NCBI GenBank assembly: GCA_038380435.1
Contig: JAWZYU010000008.1
Location: 77,452,020-77,516,019, forward strand
DNA length: 64,000 nt
Direction: 5' to 3'
Origin: Ryuthela nishihirai
Taxonomy: Eukaryota > Arthropoda > Arachnida > Araneae > Heptathelidae
The notes under the pieces were generated by a model, which saw only the letters and a list, made by a program, of their open reading frames with translations, was not told where the DNA came from and did no database searches. Every line of letters begins with the position of its first letter. Position 1 is the first letter of the stretch. Made by a program: the position numbers and the translations under genes. Positions 44,618 to 54,222 of the stretch are shown here, one piece after another.

Positions 44618-46520
44618 GCAGTAGTGATGCCCCGTAACAGATGTATTTTGTTCCATTTGCGGGGGAAGTGACGTTTGTAAGCCAGAAAAGGGCCCATCAC
44701 TCCAATAGTGAAAGTTTCATATGAGTTTTATTTTGGATGCAAGATCAGGGATCAGACAAAGGTCTGGGACCCACACATTTGCTGCCGTACGTTTGCAAGA
44801 AATCTTCCGAAGTGGCTGAAAGGCGAAAAAGTGGCGATGCCGTTTATTGTTCCTATGGTTTGGAGAGAGCGAAGCAATCACGCAAATGACTGTTACTTCT
44901 GCATGGATTGGATTGTTTTACCTCTGAGTGGCACTTTTTTGCACACCATGGGCTAAATGGCCAGGTCACAAGGACCCCGAAGGCTCAGAGAAGGTTGGGG
45001 GAGGGGACCCACTGGAACAGCTGTTTGGAGACAGATGGTAGCCTCCCGTCAAGGCCATCCAGCGTGTTCTTTAACGTGCACAGGGTTATGGCTCTCCCAC
45101 ACACGGGGCCACGGCTTAACGTCCCATCCGACGGACGGCGGCCTTTCCAAGCCCATCGGTGTCCCCTACTGACCGTGGGCCAAATATACCGTGGGCCTAC
45201 TGACCGTGGGACAATAATATACCAGAATATACAATCTGTTCTCTGACCAGTTCCGCACGACAAAGGCCTTCCCATTCCCATACCTCCAAAGGAATTTTCC
45301 ATCGATTCAAACGATGAAGAGGGAGGCGAACCGACGTCGGGTTCTTCGTGGCCTTCGGTGTTTAATGATGATCTTTACATCTGCCACGGTGCGTCACCTG
45401 AGACACGCATTCTCACCGAAGAAGAAATGAACGATCTTTTTCGCGATCTGGAGCTGTCCAAGGCCAAAGCAGAGTTACTTGGATCAAAACTTAAACAATG
45501 GAATCTTCTCAAGGAAAATGTCCAAGTGACTTTGTTTCGAACTTCATGAACAGTATGTGCCTTACTTCAGAAAGGAAGATGACCTTGTTTTCTGCTCCGA
45601 TGTAGATGGCCTGATGAATGCCCTCGGAATCAAACATGACTCTCAAGAATGGCGACTATTCATAGACCTGGAAATTGAGTCTCAAGGCAGTGTTGCTAAT
45701 AATGGAAATCGACTTCCATCCGTTATGGTCGGACACGCTGTCTACATGAAAGAAACCTACCACGACCTAAAACAGCTGTTGAACTATCTTCAATACAGCA
45801 AGTATGGCTGGCATCTCTGTTGTGATTTGAAGGTAGTGGCTCTGTTGATGGGTCTGCAGATAGGATATACGAAGTACTGCTGTTTCTTATGTGAACGGGA
45901 CAGACGAGCAAAGACTTTGACTACGTGAAGAGAAACTGGCCTCAGAGGAAATCTTTTAAAGTCGGAGGGAAGAATGTGGAAGAGCTTCTCTCCGACTTTA
46001 TAGCATGTCAGAAACGCAGAAAATCCTGCTACTATACCTACACATCAAATTCGGTGCGATGAAAAACTTCGTAAAAGCCATGGACCGGACTGAATCAACT
46101 TTCAAGTATTTGGCTGACAAATTCCCTCGACTCAGCGAGGCGAAAATTAAAGAGGAAATTTTTGTGGGTCCTCAGATTCGCGAGATGTTCAGAGACCAGG
46201 TGTTCCACAACCTGCTTCAGGGTGACGAGAAAAAATCTTGGGACGCGTTTCGTTTGGTGTCAACTAAATTCCTGGGGAATATCAGGTCAGACAACTACAA
46301 GAAATTGGTTAAGGACATGTTGTCTCTGTATCGCAAACTTGGCTACAATATGTCCTTAAAGATCCACTTTCTCCATTCCCACTTAGGTTTCTTCCCCGAC
46401 AACTGCCACATGATTAGTGATGAGCATGGTGAACGTTTTCACCAGGACAATGCAACGATGTAGAAATGATACCAGGGAAACTGGTCCCCTTCAATGTTGG
46501 CTGACTACTGTTGGACGTTC
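44618..46520 (+). pseudogene. Degenerate transposon-type ORF of an unnamed arthropod repeat family
   Basis: Plus-strand fragments in changing frames form one protein. The pieces are KVSYEFYFGCKIRDQTKVWD, HICCRTFARNLPKWL and CYFCM (44708-44905), then after a SINE1, ELLGSKLKQWNLLKENVQV (45358-45549), DDLVFCSDVDGLMNALGI to KYCCFLCERD (45557-45928), and LHIKFGAMKNFVKAMDR to IHFLHSHLGFFPDN and DEHGERFHQD (46005-46463). I recall similar repetitive uncharacterised proteins in arthropod genomes, but I cannot name the superfamily. Paired Cys residues (CYFCM, CCFLC) and the closing HGERFHQD suggest a metal-binding enzyme core. Stops and frameshifts make it inactive. Confidence 0.7.
44902..45188 (-). 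mobile_element. SINE1 copy without tRNA head
   Basis: Ends at CTGACCGTGGGC, followed by a partial re-duplication (CCTACTGACCGTGGG) at 45196-45210. It interrupts the degenerate ORF. No target duplication identified. Confidence 0.85.
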
Positions 46521-46571
46521 ACCAGAGATGATCCTGAGTAGCTGTACAAGCGACGGGCAATGCGACGTCGG

Positions 46572-46901
46572 GTTCTGGGTTGTTTTAACTCTGAGCGGCA
46601 CTTTTTTGCACACCATGGGCTAAATGGCCAGGTCACATGGACCCCGAAGGCTCAGAGAAGGTTGGGGAGGGGACCCACTGGAACAGCTGTTGGGAGACAG
46701 ATGGTAGCCTCCCGTCAAGGCCATCCAGCGTGTTCTTTAACGTGCACAGGGTATAGCTCTCCCGCACATGGGGCCACGGCATAACGTCCCATCCGACGGA
46801 CGGCGGCCTTTCCAAGCCCATCGGTGTCCCCTACTGACCGTGGGCAGAGCGGGAAATTTTGCGGAGATAAATCTCAACGCTGACCCAGCTGGGACTCGAA
46901 C
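46572..46901 (-). mobile_element. SINE1 copy truncated within the tRNA head
   Basis: Stops at GGGACTCGAAC, inside the B box. Bounded by TGCGACGTCGG (46561-46571 and 46902-46912), so it was truncated on insertion. Confidence 0.92.
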
Positions 46902-46912
46902 TGCGACGTCGG

Positions 46913-47490
46913 AAAAAGAAGCGGAGTTTTACCGATACATGTCATATGTACATATTACTACGTCATATAAGAAACTATTGAGGATTTCTCAGGAACCGTA
47001 GCCAATTTTCATTGTCATATTCCTGTTCAGCACCTTGAAATCTTTAAGAAATGGGTATTTTTATCTCGGAGGCATGACGTTTATGAAAATTTGTTACCCA
47101 ATGTTATTTCCAGTAACATTTTCTCCTAAAACGCTTTTATATGAGTTATAGAGCTTAGAAGTTAGCCTCTACTGCTATAATATGGATGGGGGTGGCATAA
47201 TTCATTCAGTATATTAATTCTTTTATATTAAGAATAGTGGATTCTTTTATATAAGCTAAATATTAAAAGGATAATAATCTATATCAATGCTAGAAAGTTA
47301 TCCCGAAAAAAATTATACAAAAATCAAACAGAAACAAACTCCTAAATATGCAAAATTTTAGAAATTTCAATAACATCAGACCACGTTTTACTCGTTGTTA
47401 AAAATACATTTTAAATTCATATAAATTTCTTAATAAACAGTCTTGTTCTTTAAATTAGTTATGGTTAAATAAATAAAAAATAAAAAAAAT
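46913..47490. other. Intronic sequence with a fragment of a dispersed repeat
   Basis: Near 47130-47200 it resembles the foldback repeat of 15.7-16.0 kb. Otherwise nothing was recognised. Confidence 0.5.
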
Positions 47491-47685
47491 AAATACCCCC
47501 TTAAGCAGCTGCTTGCCACAGAGGTCTGACAGCAGCCTGTCAGTTTATATGCCAAAGTAGAAGGTCTGAGAGGATGGCAGGACCTCAGCAGAAAAACGAC
47601 ACAAACAGCCATGCCTTACCCGGGGCTCGAACCCAGGTCCCGTAGATCAATAGCCAAGCGCGCTAACCACTCGGCCACGGGACGG
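47491..47685 (-). mobile_element. SINE2 copy
   Basis: Complete, with the head at the right. A-rich tail at the left. It ends shortly before the 5' remnant of the R2-like LINE. Confidence 0.88.
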
Positions 47686-47742
47686 CTACTGTGTAAAAAA
47701 TAATAATAATAATAATTTAAACAATTGTTGAAATTATGGAAG

Positions 47743-48128
47743 GGTTGGGTTGTTTTACCTCCGTGCGGCACTTTTTTGCACACCATAGGCTAAATGGCCA
47801 GGTCACAAGAACCCCGAAGGCTCAGAGAAGGTTGGGGGAGGGGACCCACTGGAACAGCTGTTGGGAGACAGATGGTAGACTCTCGTCAAGGCCATCCAGC
47901 GTGTTCTTTAACGTGCACAGGGTATGGCTCTTCCGCACACGGGGCCACGGCTTAACGTCCCATCCGACGGACAGCGGCCTTTCCAAGCCCATTGGTGTCC
48001 CCTACTGACCGAGAGCAGGGCGGGGAATTTTGCGGAGATAAATCTCAACGCTTCCCAGCTGGGACTCGAACCTGGGAACTACAGATTACGAGCCTGGCGC
48101 GCTACCGACTGAGCCACCCCCCGCCCCA
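47743..48128 (-). mobile_element. SINE1 copy at the 5' edge of the R2-like LINE
   Basis: Exact duplication AAATTATGGAAG (47731-47742 and 48129-48140). The right copy lies at the start of the LINE reading frame. Confidence 0.94.
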
Positions 48129-48435
48129 AAATTATGGAAGAATTGAAACAACGGGTAACAGCAACTGCAAAGAAAATTGACAGATTTGATCGACGCATAA
48201 AACAATTCAAAGAAAATTGGCAATTTCGAAGTAATCAAATACTATTTTATAAATCTTGGAATGAAAATGGAGTTCAAAAGAACATTAGCCCATGTAAAGA
48301 AGATATTCTAAAATTTTTGAAAAAAATATGGGAAAATCCAATTGAACATAATAGAAAGGTCCCTTGGATGAAAGATATTTGCATTGAATTGAAAGGAAAA
48401 AAACATCGATGATTTAGTGATCACAACTGAAATGG

Positions 48436-48819
48436 GGCGGGGGTGGCTCAGTCGGTAGCGCGCCAGGCTCGTAATCTGTAGTTCCCAGGTTCGAGTACCA
48501 GCTGGGTCAGTGTTGAGATTTATCTCCGCAAAATTCCCCGCCCTGCCCACGGTCAGTAGGGGACACCGATGGGCTTGGAAAGAACGCCATCCGTCGGATG
48601 GGACGTTAAGCCGTGGTGCCGTGTGCGGGAGAGACATACCCTGTGCACGTTAAAGAACATGCTGGATGGCCTTGACAGGAGGCTACCATCTGTCTCCCAA
48701 CAGCTGTTCCAGTGGGTCCCCTCCCCCAACCTTCTCTGAGCCTTTGGGGTCCATGTGACCTGGCCATTTAGCCCATGGTGTGCAAAAAAGTGCCGCTCAG
48801 AGGTAAAACAACCCAACCC
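48436..48819 (+). mobile_element. SINE1 copy inside the R2-like LINE
   Basis: Exact duplication AACTGAAATGG (48425-48435 and 48820-48830). Confidence 0.94.
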
Positions 48820-49258
48820 AACTGAAATGGTTTCAATGCATGCAAAGAATGTGAAGAACTGGAGTACACCTGGGCCAGATGAATTGCATGGATTTTGGCT
48901 AAAGCATCTGATAAACCTCCATCAACGTTTAGCTATACAATTTAACCAAATGCTTCAAAATTCAACTAGTGAAGAATGGCTAACAACAGGTCGCACATTT
49001 TTAATAATGAAAGATCAGGGAAGAGGCAATGAACGTAGCAACTACAGACCAATCACATGCCTCCCAACAACATTCAAGCTGTTCACAAGAATTCTTGCAA
49101 GGTCAGTTTATGACTATTTCTAGGAAAACAACTTATTTCCATTTGAACAGAAGGGAAACTTGAAAAGGTCAAGAGACACAAAAGACCAGCTGCTAATTGA
49201 CAAAATGGTACTGAAGAACTCTAAAAGAAGGAGAACCAACTTGAATATGGCATGTATA

Positions 49259-49898
49259 TGTTACCGCTAAAGTGCAGAAATCAGTTATTCCACAGATTAA
49301 CTAAGTATTGTGCAGATTAACTAGGGTGATCCGTTAACGTGCGGAAAATTGTTTCATTTCTCAAATTACCTAGGTAATCTGCAAATTACCTAATTAATCT
49401 GCACATTACCTACTAGGCACTCGTTAAAGTGAAAATAAGATCTTTGCTGGAACAACAGGAACGTTTCTGTACGCTTAAATTAACATAATGTTATTTATCT
49501 AGTGTTCGAGAGTAGAGTTGAAACCAGGGTCATCCCTCTGTCAACATGAATCAGTCATCCGAATTATAAAAATCGCCCCCAAAATGAGCAGGCCAATGAG
49601 AACGAATCATTTTAGTGATTCGTTATCAAGAATGAATCACTTTACCGATTCGTTCTCACTTGGCCTCCGCTCATCCGGACGAGTGAATCACGTGACACGA
49701 AGATTCATATTCAAGAGATTCACCACTATGAGAGAAACAAACTTTTGAACTTTAACGATACGGAAGCCGTTAATGTGCACATTACCTAGGTAAAATGCGG
49801 AAAACTCGTGATTCCGCACGTTAACGGAGCAAATCAGTTAATCTGCAGATTAGCTAGGTAATGTGCACATTAACGGCTTTCGAGCTTTAGCGGTAACA
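49259..49898. mobile_element. 640-bp MITE of unknown superfamily
   Basis: Ends TGTTACCGCTAAAG and its reverse complement, inserted in the reverse transcriptase frame between codons for ...ACI and DYKKPFDS. ATA flanks both sides if the right end includes one extra G, so a 3-bp duplication is possible. The outer parts are packed with variants of CACATTACCTAGGTAA and CAGATTAACTAGG in both orientations. The middle (about 49590-49665) has a repeated hairpin GAACGAATCA...TGATTCGTT. No ORF of note. Confidence 0.8.
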
Positions 49899-51290
49899 GA
49901 TAGATTATAAAAAACCATTTGACTCATTGCCTCATAGCTGGATTAACAACTGCTTGCAAATTTTTGGAATCAGCAAAAACATTTGCCAATTATTTAAAGT
50001 AAACATGCAAAAATGGAAAACATTACTCCTTGCATTTGGTGATGAACTCGGAAAAGTTAGCATCAAAAGAGGCATTTTTCAAGGGGATTCTTTGTCTCCT
50101 TTACTGTTTAACATCTCTTTAATCCCATTGTCAATGGTATTGAATAAATCTAAAATGGGATACAATGTTTCAGATCAGCATGGAAAAGTAAACCACCTGC
50201 TAGACATGGATGACCTGAAACTATTTGCAAAAAGCTACACTGAGCTCGAATCATTACTGAATGCAGTGCAGATATTTAGTGATGATATACAAATGAAATT
50301 TGGAATGGAAAAATGTGCAATATTATTTGTGCGCCAAGGAAAAATCCAGAACATGGATGGAATAGAACTAGAAAATGGTAATATTATGAAATCACTGTCA
50401 GCAAATGAAACTATCAAATACCTCGGAATTCTAGAATCAGATAATGTCTTTCACACAAAAGTAAAAAATCTAATTCAAAAGAAATACATCAAAAGAGTAC
50501 GAAAAGTACTAAAATCCAAATTGAATGGTGGGAATACAATCAAAGCCTTAAATACATGGGCCATTCCAGTCATTAGATATCTAACTGGAATAATTGACTG
50601 GACAAAAAATGAATTAGAAACATTGGATTGAAAAACTCGAACGATTTTGAACATGCATCATACACTCCATCCAAGAAGTGATGCCGATAGATTATATCTA
50701 CCACGAAAAATTGGAGGAAGACGACTACTACAAGTACAACAGGTAGTAGAAGAAGGAAAAAGAAGACTATATGACTATATCAACAGAAGCAAGGAAAAGT
50801 TACTGCAGGCAGTTAAAACTGAAAACTTATTAAAAACAGCAGAAACCAAGGCTGAATTTAAGAAAAAAAAAACAGTTCGAAAATAGACTAAATATCTGGA
50901 AGAACACGCCACTTCATGGACAACATCTGAAGAATATTGAAGGGAAAAGTGATAATAACTTGACATGGGCTTGGCTGAAACAGGGTTCTTTAAAGAAAGA
51001 AACTGAAGGTCTGTTATTTGCTGCACAAGAGCAGGCATTACAAACAAATGCTATGAAAGCTAGAATTCTGAAAATTACTGAAAATTCAAAATGTCGACTT
51101 TGTCAACAAAAAGATGAAACTGTGTCTCATCTTATTTGTGAATGCAGCAAAATTGCACAAACAGACTATAAGAACAGGCATGATGGAGTTGCGAAGTTGA
51201 TCCACTGGTCTTTATGCAAAAAATACAATTTGCCAGTATCAGAGAAGTCGTGGGAACATCAGGTGGAGAAGGTGGTTGAAAATGACCAAG

Positions 51291-51827
51291 TTAACCCTTT
51301 CACGATTAAGGGAAACATTTTTCCCATTTTAAAATTGGTGATTGTCGTATTTAATTATAACCTTATCTGCATTTTTTTATACAGAATGTCAAAATAGAAC
51401 GTATACCGAACGCAATTACGTAAACGGGAACGTTTAGAAAACAAAAACAGAACTGTCAGGACGCATAATATATGTACTATGTGCAATGTCCATCTTTGCC
51501 TCACTACCAAAAGAAATTGCTTCGCAGAATATCATAATTAGCACATCATTTTGTATAGTTATTTTATTTCATAATTTTGTATTATTTTAGTTAACATTTT
51601 GTTCTAATAAACCAATAAATAAAAGACATTGCATAATAAGCCTAACTATAATTTGTGTTACCTTTATAGTCCATTGGGAAAAATATTTCCCATAAAATTC
51701 CAAAAAAACTACACATTGTTATGTATGTTTCTTATGATTTTTATTTATTTTACGTCTAAAGAAACTAAAATAAACAGTTACATACTAATATTTACTCTTA
51801 GAAACCTTATGGTCCTGAAAGGGTTAA
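51291..51827. mobile_element. piggyBac-like MITE, copy 2
   Basis: TTAA at 51291-51294 and 51824-51827 with CCCTTTCACG and CCTGAAAGGG ends. It is inserted in the endonuclease region of the R2-like LINE: removing it and one TTAA restores the reading frame ...NDQVK ILWDFRIQ. It is inverted relative to the copy at 38764-39299. Confidence 0.9.
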
Positions 51828-52363
51828 GATCCTGTGGGACTTTAGAATCCAAACTGATCGACATCTCGAACATAATACACAAGATATAACTGTAATTGAA
51901 AATAGAAAAGTGTGGATAGTAAACATTTCAATTCCAGGTGATACCCGAATTGAGATTAAAGAACAAGAAAAAATGACTAAATATAGAGATTTAGCAATTG
52001 AAGTTACTAGACTGTGAGCTAAACACACTTCTGTTGTCCCGTTGTCATCGGGGCCCTTGGCACCATCTCAAAAAATTTTATAAACCATCTCAAGAAGCTG
52101 CAGATTTCTGATATAACATCCTCAGAACTGCAAAAGACAGCTCTACTTGGAACTAAATACATCTTAGGACGATACCTAGTTGATACTTAGGTTTCAGGCT
52201 GAAACTTGTATCAACTGAAACCGCCAGCCAATGATTTTTTTTGTGTCATTGACTGTGTTTCGAATATTTCGATTATTTGTGTATAATAATAATAATGTAA
52301 AATAATTTAATCAGGACAATATATGTGGATTTAACAATGTATCTTGAGAAATACTATAGATGT

Positions 52364-52751
52364 TTGGTTGGGTTGTTTTACCTCTGAGCGGCACTTTTTT
52401 GCACACCATGGGCTAAATGGCCAGGTCACATGGACCCCGAAGGCTCAGAGAAGGTTGGGGGAGGGGACCCACAGGAACAGCTGTTGGGAGACAGATGGTA
52501 GCCTCCCGTCAAGGCCATCTAGCGTGTTCTTTAACGTGCACAGGGTATGGCTCTCCCGCACACGGGGCCACGGCCTAACGTCCCATCCGACGGACGGCGG
52601 CCTTTCCAAGCCCATCGGTGTCCCCTACTGACCGTGGGCAGAGCAGGGAATTTTGCGGAGATAAATCTCAACGCTGACCCAGCTGGGACACGAACCTGGG
52701 AACTACAGATTACGAGCCTGGCGCGCTACCGACTGAGCCACCCCCGCCCCA
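52364..52751 (-). mobile_element. SINE1 copy, full length
   Basis: Duplication ATACTATAGATGT (52351-52363) and ATACTGTGGATGT (52752-52764), two mismatches. Confidence 0.92.
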
Positions 52752-52764
52752 ATACTGTGGATGT

Positions 52765-53251
52765 AACATCTGCAATAGAGGAGAGTTTGATCAGCAACCT
52801 GTAGCAGCTTAATAATTATTAAATACTTAGTAAATCAATGATGAACTCTATATTGTTTTAATTCACACTTCACTGCGCCATAATGGTATAAACTCAATTT
52901 GAATTTTGAGTATTTTCTTTCAAAACATTCACTTTTCCTTCACCCAGCAATAAAAGTAGAGTAAAAACTCAATTATTATCTGTAGTAATTGGGGATGTTG
53001 GATAATTAAAATTTCACTTTAGTTCAACGTCCTTAAATGTATGACACTATAATTTATCACACACAACTGACACCATTGAATTTTTTGAAGGGGTGACAAA
53101 ATGTTAATTAAAACGAAAGTATGTAGAATACCTAATATTTATGACACCAGGGGTTTCATAAGCAGCTTACAGTACTGAATTTCTGGCATGGAATGTCACA
53201 ATATTTTATTTTTATCAAACAAAATTATGTTTCCTTTTTATCAAAACCAAC
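52765..53251. other. Intronic sequence beside the CUB exon
   Basis: AT-rich. It begins, in gene sense, with the donor GTTGGT. Nothing else was recognised. Confidence 0.5.
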
Positions 53252-53465
53252 CTGTTGAGTGAATGGCACTGAAGCCTTGTTCTTGAATTGAACCATCAGA
53301 CTTAAACACTATGTACATTCTGTTGTCAGATGATTGAATAGGGTGTGGCAATTCTCTGCCACAGAATTTTCCCAGCATTGGTGACGCCGTGCTGTCTCCA
53401 TCAAAAATGGCGATCCAGTCTTTGTCACAGTCCTCATCGTGCTGCAGCTCCAAACTATGAAACTC
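53252..53465 (-). CDS. CUB domain exon, second half
   Basis: On the minus strand TTTCTCGGCAG precedes and GTTGGT follows 214 coding bases. Entering in phase 0 it reads EFHSLELQHDEDCDKDWIAI, FDGDSTASPMLGKFCGRELP, HPIQSSDNRMYIVFKSDGSI and QEQGFSAIHST. This is the C-terminal two thirds of a CUB domain: the F-x-L strand, the acidic Ca-site-like Cys-Asp region before the I-x-I-FDG core, LGKFCG with the paired Cys, the SSDNRMYIVFKSD strand and the final GF-A segment. CUB domains are extracellular protein- or carbohydrate-binding modules. It leaves in phase 1, as CUB modules commonly do. The start of the same domain is the exon at 58832-58959. Confidence 0.88.
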
Positions 53466-53701
53466 CTGCCGAGAAAGGTAAAAAGAAATTACTCATGAAT
53501 TTCAAATGTAAATAAGTGATTATTTAGAGCTTTAATGCAAACAAATGGAAAATAGAAATATGTAAATGATCAAATATATTGTCAATAGGCGCAGATATGA
53601 ATTTTTTATCGTTTTGTGTAAGTCTGGCTTTTCTTTATATGACAAAATTGCAGATGAATGCGCTGGATGGTTAAACTGGATGTGAAATTGTCCTTCTTTA
53701 A

Positions 53702-53989
53702 AAATTCCCCGCCCTGCCCACGGTCAGTAGGGGACACCGATGGTCTTGGAAAGGCCGCCGTCCGTCGGATGGGACGTTAAGCCGTGGCCCCGTGTGTGGG
53801 AGCCATACCCTGTGTACGTTAAAGAACACGCTGGATGGCCTTGACGGGAGGCTACCATCTGTCTCCCAACAGTTGTTCCAGTGGGTCCCCTCCCCCAACC
53901 TTCTCTGAGCCTTCGAGGTCCATGTGACCTGGCCATTTAGCCCATGGTGTGCAAAATCGTGCCGCTCAGAGGTAAAACAACCCAACCCA
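53702..53989 (+). mobile_element. SINE1 copy without tRNA head
   Basis: Begins AATTCCCCGCC within the intron that splits the CUB domain. No certain target duplication. The next 150 bp (53990-54146) are open on both strands but show no splice context or known domain. Confidence 0.87.
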
Positions 53990-54222
53990 GAATGTCAAGA
54001 GTTGCAAAAGGACATATTCTTGTTGACTGCGACAACAACTGTTCAATTGTTGGTTCACGAATCAATGTTACGTTAGCAACTACGATTATAGAATTATCTT
54101 TGTATATAGATTGTGATTCATGTGTCACCACTGGTTCTCCAGTTTAAAATTATATGCCATACAAATCTGATTTCTGATCGATCCTCGTTAATCAAGCCAT
54201 CAGAAAATTTCAAAGAAATAAT

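Larger units (their letters stand above)
48134..52018 (+). pseudogene. Pol-like protein of the R2/NeSL-like LINE
   Basis: Order of motifs: KNISPCKEDILKFLKKIWEN; STPGPDELHGFWLKHL; SNYRPITCLPTTFKLF; (MITE) PHSWINNCLQIFGISKNI; IKRGIFQGDSLSPLLF; HLLDMDDLKLFAKS; TIKYLGILESD; CRLCQQKDETVSHLICEC; RHDGVAKLIHWSLC; (piggyBac-like MITE) DRHLEHNTQDITVI; ISIPGDTRIEIKEQEK. The catalytic box, normally YMDD in relatives, reads DMDD. The endonuclease PD motif reads QD. Stops occur at about 49121 and 50629 and frames shift near 50886. The protein is dead at both active sites. In relatives it reverse-transcribes the element RNA at a nicked target. Confidence 0.8.
48129..52300 (+). mobile_element. R2/NeSL-like LINE, 5'-truncated and interrupted three times
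   Basis: After removal of three insertions (SINE1 48436-48819, MITE 49259-49898, piggyBac-like MITE 51291-51827) about 2.6 kb of one LINE remain, from upstream of the reverse transcriptase to a 3' UTR ending in an (ATA)n-like tail at about 52285-52300. The coding part carries a reverse transcriptase followed by a C-terminal Cys/His knuckle and restriction-like endonuclease, the layout of R2 and NeSL clades. The 5' zinc-finger part is missing. Clade assignment is from the domain order and remembered motif context. Confidence 0.8.

Noticed and set aside
38741..51889. Frame shared by both piggyBac-like MITEs (YNLCYLYSPLGKIFPIKF)
   Set aside because: It is shared only because the two elements are nearly identical, crosses the element edge, and is not transposase-like.
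53990..54146. Open frames on both strands between a SINE1 and the LINE
   Set aside because: No acceptor or donor of quality, no domain, and position inside the intron that splits the CUB domain.
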